A DNA stretch of 54,122 bases from assembly GCF_029846715.1 (NCBI RefSeq), contig NZ_JARVWW010000047.1:1-54122 (forward strand). Reading direction: 5' to 3'. Origin of the DNA: Bradyrhizobium nivariense. Lineage in GTDB: Bacteria; Pseudomonadota; Alphaproteobacteria; Rhizobiales; Xanthobacteraceae. A program made the translations under genes and the position numbers. Of the stretch, positions 1 to 7,391 are shown piece by piece (the stretch's first letter is position 1; the number at the start of each line of letters is the position of its first letter). The notes under the pieces were generated by a model. That model was not told the DNA's origin and did no database searches. It saw nothing but the letters and a program-made list of their open reading frames with translations.

Positions 1-157
1 TTCTGCGGCGAGCAGCTGGCCGTGAGGCCGCTCGAGCGCGACGGCCGGTACGGAATCTTCTTTGCCAGCTGGCAGGTCGGATCAATCGACTTGACGCGCG
101 GCCAAACTGTCAGTGATGTCTCCGAACAGGCGTCAGCTATGTCTCCGGTCTAAACAG
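1..157 (+). mobile_element. Right end of an IS481-type insertion sequence (partial)
   Basis: An open frame enters from the left edge and ends at TAA 151-153. Its 50 residues (FCGEQLAVRPL, DGRYGIFF, GSIDL) look like the C-terminal tail of an IS481/IS3-superfamily DDE transposase, after the catalytic core. The last bases hold two related direct motifs, gtcagtgatgtctccgaacag at 109-129 and a similar gtcag..atgtctccg copy ending at 157; such motifs are typical of the terminal repeat of these elements. The rest of the element lies outside the window. Family assignment rests on this short tail only, so it could also be another rve-type transposase. Confidence 0.6.
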
Positions 158-204
158 AAGGCGGGCGATGACACCGTTGGTGCGGACCCAGCGTGCCCGC
201 CCGC

Positions 205-942
205 TCACCCGTGGCAACACGCGCCCGTCGCCGCCTGCGGCTCGTATTGGTCGCGCAGCCGCACCCAGTCCATCGGATAAGGCAGGCCGTCCTCGTGTCG
301 ACCGAGCGGCGTGAGGTCGAGATATTGATAGGCGGCGTTCATCATGTCGAGGCCGCGGGCGAAGCAGGAATAGGTGTGAAAAATCTCGCCGGCCTCATTG
401 CGGAAGAACACGCTGATACCGGGCAGCTCCGGGCCGTAGAAGGGCGTGGTGCCGAAATTGTATTTCGGCACGCCCTTGTCGATCTGTTCGCGCGTGAACG
501 AGACTTCGTAATCATAATTGAAGTCGTTGCTGCCCGACGAGACCCAGTCGAACGTCCAGCCCATCCGCTTCTTGAAAGCCTCGAGCTTTGCGGCGGGCGC
601 GAGCGAGACCGCGACCACGGTGGTGTCGCGGGCGGCGAGATGCGGCACCATGCGCTCAAAACCGTCGGCCCAGAACGAGCAGCTCTTGCAGGCCGCCTCC
701 CAATCGGGCGCGAACATCACGTGCTGAACGACCAATTGCGGGCGCCCCTTGAAGAGATCGGCGAGCGTGACCTTGCCGCCCGCTCCTTCGAACACGTAAG
801 TATTGTCGACCTTCACCCAGGGCAGCGCGCGACGCTCCTCGGCTAGCCGTTCGCGGGCCTGGGAGAGTTCCTTCTCATGCGCAAGATGGGCTTTGCGGGC
901 TGCGATCCACTGCTCGCGAGAGACGATCTGATGTTGCTGCAT
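205..942 (-). CDS. DUF899 family (thioredoxin-like fold) protein
   Basis: About 245 residues, matching the DUF899 family, which has a peroxiredoxin/thioredoxin-like fold and no settled activity. Recognisable stretches are LPWVKVDNTYVFEG near the N-terminus, a FAPDWEAACKSCSFWADGF segment around residue 80 (the region equivalent to a redox-active site, with CKSC), DYEVSFTREQ and the C-terminal YPMDWVRLRDQY. The ATG at 942 is chosen because GGAGGAGACC precedes it; an upstream ATG at 975 would overlap the previous gene. It is the third gene after ArsR and SRPBCC genes, a common context for this family, so it is probably co-transcribed with them. Cytosolic; no signal peptide. Confidence 0.85.
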   Translation of the reverse strand: MQQHQIVSREQWIAARKAHLAHEKELSQARERLAEERRALPWVKVDNTYVFEGAGGKVTLADLFKGRPQLVVQHVMFAPDWEAACKSCSFWADGFERMVPHLAARDTTVVAVSLAPAAKLEAFKKRMGWTFDWVSSGSNDFNYDYEVSFTREQIDKGVPKYNFGTTPFYGPELPGISVFFRNEAGEIFHTYSCFARGLDMMNAAYQYLDLTPLGRHEDGLPYPMDWVRLRDQYEPQAATGACCHG

Positions 943-958
943 GGTCTCCTCCATGGTG

Positions 959-1438
959 TCAGGCGACGAAGGCATCGAGCTTGTCGAAGAACGAGCTCCA
1001 GCCGCGCTGGTGATTGTCGCGCGCAGTCTCGTCGAAGAACTGGGCGTGATGGAAGATCATCAGGGTGCCGGCACTGTCGGGCTTCAGCGATATCGTCACC
1101 AGCGATTCACGCTCCGGTGTCGAGTGCCAGGCCCAGGTGAAGACCAGAAGCTCGTTCGGCACGACCTCGCGGTAGACCCCGCCTGCTTCAAAATATTCGC
1201 CGTCGTCACGCGTGAAGCTGATGCGGTAATGGCCGCCTGTGCGGACGTCGAGCTCCGCGTTCAGCGTCGCCGGCTTCATGTTCGGCGGCCCGAACCATTG
1301 CACTAGCTGCTCGGCTTGCGTCCAGGCGGCGTAGACTTTTTCTGGCCGCGCGCGGAGCCGGCGCGTGAGCGTGAGGCTTGGACGTTCGGTTGGGCTTTCT
1401 GTGCTGCGGGGACCGGCGTTGACGGCTGCGTTGGCCAT
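959..1438 (-). CDS. SRPBCC/AHSA1-family protein
   Basis: 159 residues of the START-like AHSA1 fold: LTRRLRARPEKVYAAWT, then WFGPPNMKP, the GGHYRISF strand and the C-terminal helix RGWSSFFDKLDAFV. Family members bind small hydrophobic ligands; the ligand is unknown. GGAG lies 8 bases before the ATG at 1438. The first 136 bases overlap the 3' end of the ArsR gene in a different frame. That overlap forces the first ~25 residues, which precede the fold, to be low-complexity (Ser, Pro, Thr). ArsR-SRPBCC pairs are frequent and the pair is probably co-regulated. Function beyond the fold cannot be given. Confidence 0.85.
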   Translation of the reverse strand: MANAAVNAGPRSTESPTERPSLTLTRRLRARPEKVYAAWTQAEQLVQWFGPPNMKPATLNAELDVRTGGHYRISFTRDDGEYFEAGGVYREVVPNELLVFTWAWHSTPERESLVTISLKPDSAGTLMIFHHAQFFDETARDNHQRGWSSFFDKLDAFVA

Positions 1439-1767
1439 GGGTCTTTCTCCACAAAGGCGGCAAGGCGATCGAGATTGTCGGACCAGAACTGCGCGTAGCG
1501 ATTGAGCCAGTTCATCGCCTGCTCCATCGGCTGCGCGGTGAGCCGGCAGGCGACGGTGCGGCCGCTCTTCTCGCGCACGATCAGGCCCGCATCCGTGAGC
1601 ACGTCGAGATGCTTCATGACCGCCGGCAGCGAGATCGGAAACGGCGCGGCCAGCTCGCTCACCGACAGGGTTTCCTGCTCGCCGAGGCGCGCAAGCAACG
1701 CGCGGCGCGTCGGATCAGACAGCGCCGCAAAAGTCCGGTCCAATATCTCATCTTTATACTTAACCAT
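1303..1767 (-). CDS. ArsR-family transcriptional regulator
   Basis: About 154 residues. The winged helix covers roughly residues 5-90: FAALSDPTRRALLARL, LSVSELAAPFPISLPAVMKHL (recognition helix) and GLIVREKSGRTVACRL. There is no ELCVC metal-binding motif, so it belongs to the SdpR-like branch that is usually paired with SRPBCC proteins. The C-terminal ~45 residues are Pro/Ser/Gln-rich and arise from the part of the gene that overlaps the SRPBCC gene. The ATG at 1767 is preferred over 1791 because a good promoter ends 7 bases before it, so the transcript would be leaderless. An operator-like dyad lies across the start codon, suggesting autoregulation. Confidence 0.88.
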   Translation of the reverse strand: MVKYKDEILDRTFAALSDPTRRALLARLGEQETLSVSELAAPFPISLPAVMKHLDVLTDAGLIVREKSGRTVACRLTAQPMEQAMNWLNRYAQFWSDNLDRLAAFVEKDPWPTQPSTPVPAAQKAQPNVQASRSRAGSARGQKKSTPPGRKPSS

Positions 1768-1780
1768 AAGGTTTAGTATA
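1755..1780. promoter_or_regulatory. Dyad operator overlapping the ArsR start codon
   Basis: Inverted repeat tatacttaacc (1755-1765) / ggtttagtata (1770-1780), 10 of 11 positions symmetric, 4-base centre. It covers the -10 box and the first codons of the ArsR gene. Position and symmetry suit a binding site for the ArsR dimer; this assignment is inferred. Confidence 0.6.
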
Positions 1781-1802
1781 GATGCGAGCACGATCAGGTC
1801 AA
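1775..1802 (-). promoter_or_regulatory. Promoter of the ArsR operon (leaderless)
   Basis: On the minus strand TTGACC (1802-1797), a 16-base spacer and TATACT (1780-1775) form a near-consensus housekeeping promoter. Only AAACCTT separates the -10 box from the ATG at 1767, so transcription should begin at or next to the A of the start codon. There is no Shine-Dalgarno sequence. Confidence 0.6.
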
Positions 1803-1859
1803 GCGGGAACCCGCACGACTGCGTGATCAGTCAGCGATCCGTGGGAGCGTGAGGCGCGG

Positions 1860-2141
1860 CTAGTACGGTGCAACGTGCCGCGCGCGACGGTGCGGGCGCG
1901 GTGGCGGCTGCTGCACTTGCCCATAGGCGACAAGCGGATTGGGGCTGCAGGCCATCAGCCGGCCAGAGACGCTGGCCTGACATTGGTTATAGGTGCTGTA
2001 GGTGCAGTCGCCGGGATAATCGTACCCGCCGCCCTGCGCGCACCAGGGATAGCCGCCTGCCGCCGCCGGCGTAATAATGGTGACGAAGCCGGCAAGGACC
2101 GTCGCGCCCAGCGTCAGCAGCGCCAATTGCGTCTTGCGCAT
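1860..2141 (-). CDS. DUF3551 small exported protein
   Basis: 93 residues. A signal peptide of about 27 residues (MRKTQLALLTLGATVLAGF, then ITPAAA) is followed by the DUF3551 signature YPWCAQ, YPGDCTYSTYNQCQA and SGRLMACSPNP, with four conserved-looking Cys that could pair in the periplasm. The tail is Pro/Arg/His-rich. The ATG at 2141 has GAGGAG 9 bases upstream. DUF3551 genes occur in many copies in Bradyrhizobium; their role is unknown. Confidence 0.8.
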   Translation of the reverse strand: MRKTQLALLTLGATVLAGFVTIITPAAAGGYPWCAQGGGYDYPGDCTYSTYNQCQASVSGRLMACSPNPLVAYGQVQQPPPRPHRRARHVAPY

Positions 2142-2239
2142 GATCGCAACTCCTCTGTTGGTGGCGCGATATACGGCGCCATCTATCATCAGGTTTCGCC
2201 GCACGGTTTTATTCCAGGTCGACGGGACAAAGCACGCAA

Positions 2240-2266
2240 GAAAAAAGCCCTGCCGAACGGCAGGGC
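2240..2266 (-). terminator. Intrinsic terminator after the TctC gene
   Basis: Perfect 8-bp stem gccctgcc (2247-2254) / ggcagggc (2259-2266) with a GAAC loop. Read on the minus strand it is followed by an uninterrupted T run (2246-2241). It lies 26 bases past the TctC stop codon. Confidence 0.88.
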
Positions 2267-2291
2267 TCCAATCACGGACATCACAAGATCG

Positions 2292-3266
2292 CTACTCGAC
2301 CTTCAGGCCGGCGAACTCGACGACCTTCTTCCATTTCTCGGTCTCGGCCTTGATCTCCTCGCCGAACGCCTCGGGCGTCTGCACCCGCGGCTCGCCGCCG
2401 AGCTCGACCAGACGCTTGGACATGTCCGGCTCCTTCATCAGCGTGTTGATCTCGCTATTTAGCTTGGCGATGATCTCCTTAGGCGTATTCTTCGGCGCAG
2501 CCATGCCGAACAGCGCGCTCGCCTCGTAGTCCTTCACCGTCTCGCCGATCGCCGGCACGTCGGGCAGTTGCGGCGAGCGCTCCGCTGTGGTGACGCCGAT
2601 GGCACGGAGCGAGCCGGAACGGATGTGCTGGATGATCGAGGGCATGTTGTCGAAGATCACCTGCACCTGGCCGCCGAGCATGTCGGTGATCGCGGGCGCC
2701 GCGCCGCGATAAGGCACGTGCTGCATCTTGCAGCCGGTCAGCGCCATGAACATCTCGCCGGACAGATGCACCGATGTGCCGTTGCCCGAGGAGGCCATGT
2801 TGACCTTGCCGGGATTGGCCTTCACGTATTCGATGAACTCGGCGACGGTCTTGGCCGGCACGTCCTTGTTGACGGTCATCACGTTCGGCACGCGCTGGAA
2901 CGAGGCGACCGGCGCGATGTCGCGCACGAAGTTGAACTTCAGATTGGTGTAGAGCGAGGCGTTGATGAAGTTGGCCGGATTGACCAGTTGCAGCGTGTAG
3001 CCGTCGGGCTCGGCGTTGACGACTGATTCGGTGGCGATATTGTTGCCGGCACCCGGCTTGTTCTCGATCACGAATTGCTGGCCGAACTTCTCCGACAGCC
3101 GCTGGCCGATCAGCCGCGCCAGGATGTCGGTGGCCCCGCCCGGCGGATAGCCGACCACCCATTTCACCGGGTGGGTCGGATAATCGGCGGCAAAGGCCTT
3201 CGACAGCGGGCTGGCTGCTAGCGGACTGGCGGCGAGCAGGCTCAGCGCGGTACGGCGAGTGATCAT
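2292..3266 (-). CDS. TctC/Bug-family periplasmic solute-binding protein
   Basis: 324 residues from ATG 3266 (GGGAGAA upstream). An export signal with a twin-arginine-like start (MITRRTALSLLAASPLAAS) precedes YPTHPVKWVVGYPPGGATDILAR, the N-terminal pattern of the tripartite tricarboxylate receptor (Bug) family. Later landmarks are VIENKPGAGNNIA, the SSGNGTSVHLSGEMF ligand-loop region and YRGAAPAITDMLGG. These proteins bind carboxylates or other small anions in the periplasm. No TctA/TctB membrane genes are nearby, which is common for the expanded Bug family. The ligand cannot be told from sequence. Confidence 0.9.
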   Translation of the reverse strand: MITRRTALSLLAASPLAASPLSKAFAADYPTHPVKWVVGYPPGGATDILARLIGQRLSEKFGQQFVIENKPGAGNNIATESVVNAEPDGYTLQLVNPANFINASLYTNLKFNFVRDIAPVASFQRVPNVMTVNKDVPAKTVAEFIEYVKANPGKVNMASSGNGTSVHLSGEMFMALTGCKMQHVPYRGAAPAITDMLGGQVQVIFDNMPSIIQHIRSGSLRAIGVTTAERSPQLPDVPAIGETVKDYEASALFGMAAPKNTPKEIIAKLNSEINTLMKEPDMSKRLVELGGEPRVQTPEAFGEEIKAETEKWKKVVEFAGLKVE

Positions 3267-3391
3267 CTCAAGGGTTCTCCCAACGTGTTGTTCTTGAAGC
3301 CAGATAGCTTGAAAGTGGCGTCGATGCGGTTGTAACAAAGCTTGCCGCAGGCGGAAAGTGGACGGCGCGCATCACGACGAAAGGATAAGGC

Positions 3392-3802
3392 ATGCCGGTC
3401 AAGGTCGAAGCCCTCGATCATCTCGTGATCAACGTCGCCGACGTCGCAGCGACCGCCGAGTGGTACGGCAGGATTCTCGGCATGGAAGTCAAGGTGTTCG
3501 ACCCCGGTGGCGGCAAAGCGCCGCGGACTTCCCTTCAATTCGGTAACCAGAAGATCAACGTCCGGCCGCGCGATGCCGACAAGGTGGAGTGGTTCACCGC
3601 GGACCACCAGACCGCCGGCAGCGAGGATCTGTGCTTCCTCACCTCCGCCACCCCCGACGAGGTCGTGGCGCATTTGGAGGCACATGGCGTCGCGATCGAA
3701 GAAGGCCCGGTTCCCAAGCAGGGCGCCCGCGGCACGCTGCGCTCGGTCTATTGCCGGGATCCGGATGGCAGCTTGATCGAGATTTCGTCGTACGAAGACT
3801 GA
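3392..3802 (+). CDS. VOC-family (glyoxalase/dioxygenase-like) protein
   Basis: 136 residues of a single vicinal-oxygen-chelate domain: LDHLVINVADVAATAEWYGRI gives the first strand and metal-ligand His, and YCRDPDGSLIEISSY the last, with the C-terminal Glu ligand. One such domain usually dimerises to build the metal site. The substrate is unknown; typical activities are glyoxalase-, fosfomycin-resistance- or dioxygenase-like. It is transcribed divergently from the TctC gene and 99 bases before the acyl-CoA ligase, with which it may be co-transcribed. Confidence 0.82.
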   Translation: MPVKVEALDHLVINVADVAATAEWYGRILGMEVKVFDPGGGKAPRTSLQFGNQKINVRPRDADKVEWFTADHQTAGSEDLCFLTSATPDEVVAHLEAHGVAIEEGPVPKQGARGTLRSVYCRDPDGSLIEISSYED

Positions 3803-3901
3803 CCAGCGCATTTGCTCCCCGCGCCATCCAATGGCAAAAGAGCTCCCGACAATAATCTGAAGACAGCCGCCAACCAGAAGCAGGCTGCACGGGAGCAAAA
3901 C

Positions 3902-5479
3902 ATGCCGAACGACACGGCCGCCGGAATCGTCGGCCCATTCGACGGGCTCGACGTGCCCTGGCTGCTGAAGATGCGCGCCGAAATGCGCAGCTCACACCCG
4001 TTCCTGATCTGGGCGCCGTTCGACGCGCCCGCCCGGCACTGGAGCTATGGCGAGTTTCACGAGCGGGTCGGCGCGCTTGCGGCGGGACTGGCAAAGCGCG
4101 GCGTCAGGCCCGGCGAATATGTGCTCATTCATCTCGACAATTGCATCGAGGCGCTGCTGGCCTGGTTTGCCTGTGTCGAGCTCGGGGCCATCGCGGTGAC
4201 CACCAACACGCGCTCGGCACCGGCCGAGCTCGACTATTTTGCCGATCATTGCGGCGCGGTCGCCGCGATCACGCAGCCGGCCTATGCCGAGATCGTCGCC
4301 CAGAACTGCCGCAACATCCGCTGGATGGCGGTGACCTCGCATGATTCGGGCGCGGCTCCTGCGCAAGCGGTGTCACGCGGCGACAGTTTTGAGGAGCTGT
4401 TCGCCGACAGCGCCGACCGTCCCAGGCGCGCGACCGATCCGCTCGCGCCGTGCAGCGTGCAATATACCTCAGGCACGACCTCGCGCCCGAAGGCGGTGCT
4501 GTGGACCCACGCCAACGCGCTGTGGGGCGCCAAGATCAACGCCGCGCACGAGGACCTGCACGCAAACGACGTGCATCAGGCCTATCTGCCGCTGTTCCAC
4601 ACCAACGCGCTGGCCTATTCGATGCTGGCGACGCTATGGGTGGGTGCCACCTGCGTGATCCAGCCACGCTTTTCCGCCAGCCGGTTCTGGCGCGCCGCGC
4701 GCGAGCACGGCTCGACCTGGACCTCGACGATACCGTTCTGCATGAAGGCGCTGCTCGAGCAGGAGGTCCCGAAGGATCACAAATTCCGTTTGTGGGGCAC
4801 CGCGATCAACGAGCCGCCGGCCTTCGCCGCTTTCGGCGTCAAGATCATCGGCTGGTGGGGCATGACCGAGACCATCACCCACGGCATCGTCGGCGAGGTC
4901 GACCAGCCCAACATCCCGATGTCGATCGGCCGCGCCGCGAGCGAGTACCAAATCCGCATCACCGACGATGACGGTAGGCCGACCGAGGTCGGCAACACCG
5001 GCAATCTCTCGATCAAGGGCATTATCGGCCTGTCGCTGTTCGCCGAATATCTGCACAACGAGAAGGCGACTCGCGAGAGCTTTGACGAGCACGGCTTCTT
5101 TCTCACCGGTGATCGCGTGGTGCGGCTGGAGAACGGCACCATCCGCTTCGGGGACCGCAGCAAGGACATGCTCAAGGTCGGCGGCGAGAACGTCGCCGCG
5201 TCCGAGATCGAGCAGGTGGTCGCACTCGTCCCCGGCGTGCGCGAGGCCGCCGTGGTGGCGAAGACGCATCCGATGCTGGACGAGGTGCCGGTCGTCTTCA
5301 TCATCCCGCAGGGCGGCGTCGCCGGTGCGCGGCCCGATCTGCGCGAGGCCGTGATGGCCGCGTGCCGCGCCGGTCTCGCCGACTTCAAGGTGCCGCGCGA
5401 GATTCGTCTCGTCGACGACATGCCGCGCTCGACGCTGGAGAAGGTGGCGAAGGCGGAGTTGCGGAAGATGGTGGGGTAG
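3902..5479 (+). CDS. AMP-dependent acyl-CoA synthetase/ligase
   Basis: 525 residues from the ATG at 3902, preceded by GGGAG. ANL-superfamily motifs are in order: the P-loop YTSGTTSRPKAVLWTH near residue 180, GWWGMTETITHG (A5), the hinge GDRVVRLENGTIRFGDRSKD, GGENVAASEIEQVV, and the C-terminal lysine region PRSTLEKVAKAEL. It should activate a carboxylate with ATP and transfer it to CoA. Overall layout resembles the crotonobetaine/carnitine-CoA ligase (CaiC-like) branch, but the substrate pocket cannot be read reliably. P-loop Ser-Arg replaces the more usual Gly-x before Pro-Lys. Cytosolic. Confidence 0.88.
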   Translation: MPNDTAAGIVGPFDGLDVPWLLKMRAEMRSSHPFLIWAPFDAPARHWSYGEFHERVGALAAGLAKRGVRPGEYVLIHLDNCIEALLAWFACVELGAIAVTTNTRSAPAELDYFADHCGAVAAITQPAYAEIVAQNCRNIRWMAVTSHDSGAAPAQAVSRGDSFEELFADSADRPRRATDPLAPCSVQYTSGTTSRPKAVLWTHANALWGAKINAAHEDLHANDVHQAYLPLFHTNALAYSMLATLWVGATCVIQPRFSASRFWRAAREHGSTWTSTIPFCMKALLEQEVPKDHKFRLWGTAINEPPAFAAFGVKIIGWWGMTETITHGIVGEVDQPNIPMSIGRAASEYQIRITDDDGRPTEVGNTGNLSIKGIIGLSLFAEYLHNEKATRESFDEHGFFLTGDRVVRLENGTIRFGDRSKDMLKVGGENVAASEIEQVVALVPGVREAAVVAKTHPMLDEVPVVFIIPQGGVAGARPDLREAVMAACRAGLADFKVPREIRLVDDMPRSTLEKVAKAELRKMVG

Positions 5480-5483
5480 CTCG

Positions 5484-5570
5484 GAGGGTGGGTTAGCCGA
5501 AGGCGTAACCCACCGACTTCGTCCGGCAAATGCGGAGGCATGGTGGGTTACGCTACGCCAACCCACCCCT
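5484..5570. repeat. Palindromic intergenic repeat (GGTGGGTTAGC type)
   Basis: Two hairpin units, ggtgggttagccgaaggcg with its complement aacccacc, then atggtgggttacgctacg followed by ccaacccacc, form a nested inverted repeat. It sits between the convergent acyl-CoA ligase and HD-GYP genes and may also stop transcription from both sides. One copy in the window. Confidence 0.7.
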
Positions 5571-5582
5571 ACGGCATGGTGC

Positions 5583-6677
5583 TCAGAACGACCCCAGCGC
5601 CACCGGGCGGAACGCCTGCAACAGCTGCTGGTCCAGCTTGCCGCCCATGCCTTCCATCATCGCAAACGCTCGCGAGTGGGTGAAGGGCATGCGGTAGGCG
5701 CGCTTCTCCACGAGTGCCGCGTAGACGTCGACGATGGTCGTGACCCGCACGATATCGCTGATCTGGTTCGACGAAAGCCCGTTGGGATAGCCGCTGCCGT
5801 CGAGGAATTCGTGATGATGCAGCACGACGTCGAGCATCTCCGGCGGGAAGCCGCCTTGTGCTGCGAGCGCGTCATAGCCGCGGCGCGGATGCTGGCGGAC
5901 CTCGGCCATCTCCTCGTCGGTGAGCTTGCCGGGCTTGTCGAGCAGCACGGAGGGAACGAAGGCCTTGCCGACGTCGTGCAGCAGCGCGGCACGGGTCAGC
6001 CGGCGCTGGTCATCCTCGTGCATGCCGAGGTGCTGGGCGAAGGAGACCGCAAATCCGGTCACGAACAGGCAGTGGCGGTAGCTGCCGACATGGTGGCAGC
6101 CGACGGTGGTGAGCCATTCGCGCAGCGAGGAGTGCTTGATCGCCTTCAGGATCTTGCTCTCGGCGGCGATGACGTCGTCAAAGGTCAGGGGCACGCCGAG
6201 CGGCAGCTTCTCGAACATCTTCTTCAGCACCGCATGCGCCGCCTCGACGCCGCGGTTGAGCGTCTTGCCGCGATCGGTGGCATCATAGGTCGCGGTGTCG
6301 GGAAACGCCGCGCGGATGCGCTGCAGGATGGCGTCGGGCTGAAGCGGCCGCGAGATGGTGTCGGTGGCGCCCAGCGCCCAGGCCTGCATGGTGCCGTGAT
6401 GCAGGGCGTCCGCAAGCACGAACAGCCGCGGCATCGCGCGATAGGCGTCGCCGCGCAGCTTGTTGCGCACCCGCTGCACGCTCTCAGGCGAGCGCAAATT
6501 GATGTCGACCACGAGACCGGAGAGATCGCGCGCGGGCTGCTCGGGGAGCTCCTGGGTCGTCACCGTCGCGACGTCGCCGACCGCCTTGAGGATGCTGGCG
6601 AGCTCGGTGCTCTCGTCGCTCCGGTCGGAGGCGAGCAGAAGCCGGCGTTTGGCGGCGGTTTTGGCTGAGGCGTTCAT
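5583..6677 (-). CDS. HD-GYP domain protein with receiver-like N-terminus
   Basis: 364 residues. Residues ~10-125 resemble a degenerate response-regulator receiver (VVDINLRSPESVQRV, then FVLADALHHGTMQAWALGA). The C-terminal half is an HD-GYP phosphodiesterase: LTRAALLHDVGKAFVPSVLL carries the HD pair, followed by VRQHPRRGYDAL, VLHHHEFLDGSGYP and the IVRVTTIVDVYAAL helix. Such enzymes degrade cyclic di-GMP; the HHxE..DGxGYP signature is intact, so activity is plausible. The receiver lacks a clear acidic pocket and may sense something other than phosphorylation. Its 5' leader holds an RNA structure just before the GGGGA ribosome site. Confidence 0.88.
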   Translation of the reverse strand: MNASAKTAAKRRLLLASDRSDESTELASILKAVGDVATVTTQELPEQPARDLSGLVVDINLRSPESVQRVRNKLRGDAYRAMPRLFVLADALHHGTMQAWALGATDTISRPLQPDAILQRIRAAFPDTATYDATDRGKTLNRGVEAAHAVLKKMFEKLPLGVPLTFDDVIAAESKILKAIKHSSLREWLTTVGCHHVGSYRHCLFVTGFAVSFAQHLGMHEDDQRRLTRAALLHDVGKAFVPSVLLDKPGKLTDEEMAEVRQHPRRGYDALAAQGGFPPEMLDVVLHHHEFLDGSGYPNGLSSNQISDIVRVTTIVDVYAALVEKRAYRMPFTHSRAFAMMEGMGGKLDQQLLQAFRPVALGSF

Positions 6678-6693
6678 GGCTTCCCCAAGAGCA

Positions 6694-6810
6694 CACGGGA
6701 CTGGATTTGGCGTCAGCCTAAGCCGGATCAGGTTCTCCGGCCCTTAAGAGGCGTGCTCAATGGAACCCTGCGGAATCAGGGACAATTTTACCGAGTTCGG
6801 TTCCCGTAGC
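6694..6810 (-). promoter_or_regulatory. Structured leader RNA candidate upstream of the HD-GYP gene
   Basis: On the minus strand a closing stem ACGGGA/TCCCGT (6807-6802 with 6699-6694) encloses at least three hairpins: 6781-6777/6770-6766, 6801-6798/6793-6790 and a 6-bp GCCGGA/TCCGGC stem (6741-6736/6727-6722) with loop GAACCTGA. An alternative GGAACC/GGTTCC pairing (6804-6799 with 6767-6762) would compete with the closing stem. The closing stem ends ~17 bases before the ATG at 6677, next to the ribosome site. Parts resemble TPP (GAACCTGATCCGG) and cobalamin riboswitches, but neither fits fully. Identity unassigned. Confidence 0.4.
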
Positions 6811-6904
6811 CCCTAATCAAAAACAGCGAAAACAACCCCATGCACAGTAGAATGGTCATTGATAACAAAGGGAAATTTTGGGCACGGCCCGTCCCGCCCA
6901 CCGG

Positions 6905-7002
6905 CGTCATCGCCCGGCTTGACCGGGCGATCCAGTACTCCGAGACGGCGCGGCCGAGAAGCCGCGGCGTACTGGATGCCCCGCTTTCGCGGAGCATGAC
7001 AG
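6905..7002. repeat. Palindromic intergenic repeat (CGTCATCGCCCGG type)
   Basis: An inverted repeat: cgtcatcgcccggcttgacc with gggcgatccagtac on the left, and gtactggatgcccc with cgcggagcatgacag on the right. The arms ccagtac (6932-6938) and gtactgg (6969-6975) close the centre. The rest of 6811-7092 shows no gene. Confidence 0.65.
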
Positions 7003-7092
7003 CGAATATGCGGATGCGGTGTATCACGCACAAGCAAATCCGCCGGAGGCTGCCCCCCGGCGGATCATGTCAGGTCACAATCGCAACCAGCC

Positions 7093-7290
7093 TTACGCCT
7101 TCATCGCGCCCTTCACGGCCTCGGCCGTGATCGGCAGGGCCCGGACGCGCGCGCCGGAGGCGTTGAAGATGGCGTTGCCTATTGCGGGGGCGATCATCGT
7201 CACCGCGGGTTCGCCGACGCCGGTGGCCTTCTCGCCGTTGGCGATCACGGTGACCGCGACCTCCGGCATCTGGCTCATGCGCAAGGGCGG
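7093..7290 (-). pseudogene. C-terminal remnant of a molybdopterin hydroxylase large subunit
   Basis: Only ~66 residues remain: TPPLRMSQMPEVAVTV, GVGEPAVTMIAPAIGNAIF and ARVRALPITAEAVKGAMKA. This is the extreme C-terminus of isoquinoline 1-oxidoreductase / xanthine dehydrogenase beta-type subunits, which normally exceed 700 residues; the VGE motif is the conserved molybdenum-site glutamate region. The upstream part is gone and the frame runs into the promoter of the divergent hydrolase gene, with no ribosome site. The breakpoint is near 7290. Confidence 0.75.
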
Positions 7291-7391
7291 AGTGCGGCGC
7301 CAGGCATGCAGGCCATCGCGATCAGACGGTTTCCTCAGAGTAACCCAGCGCGTTAGGATGGGTGAAGAAACAAGATAACAAGGTGGATGCA

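Noticed and set aside
6722..6741. TPP riboswitch based on GAACCTGATCCGG
   Set aside because: The GGGGxGC and CTGAGA boxes are absent, and the following stem does not match. Kept only as an unassigned structured leader.
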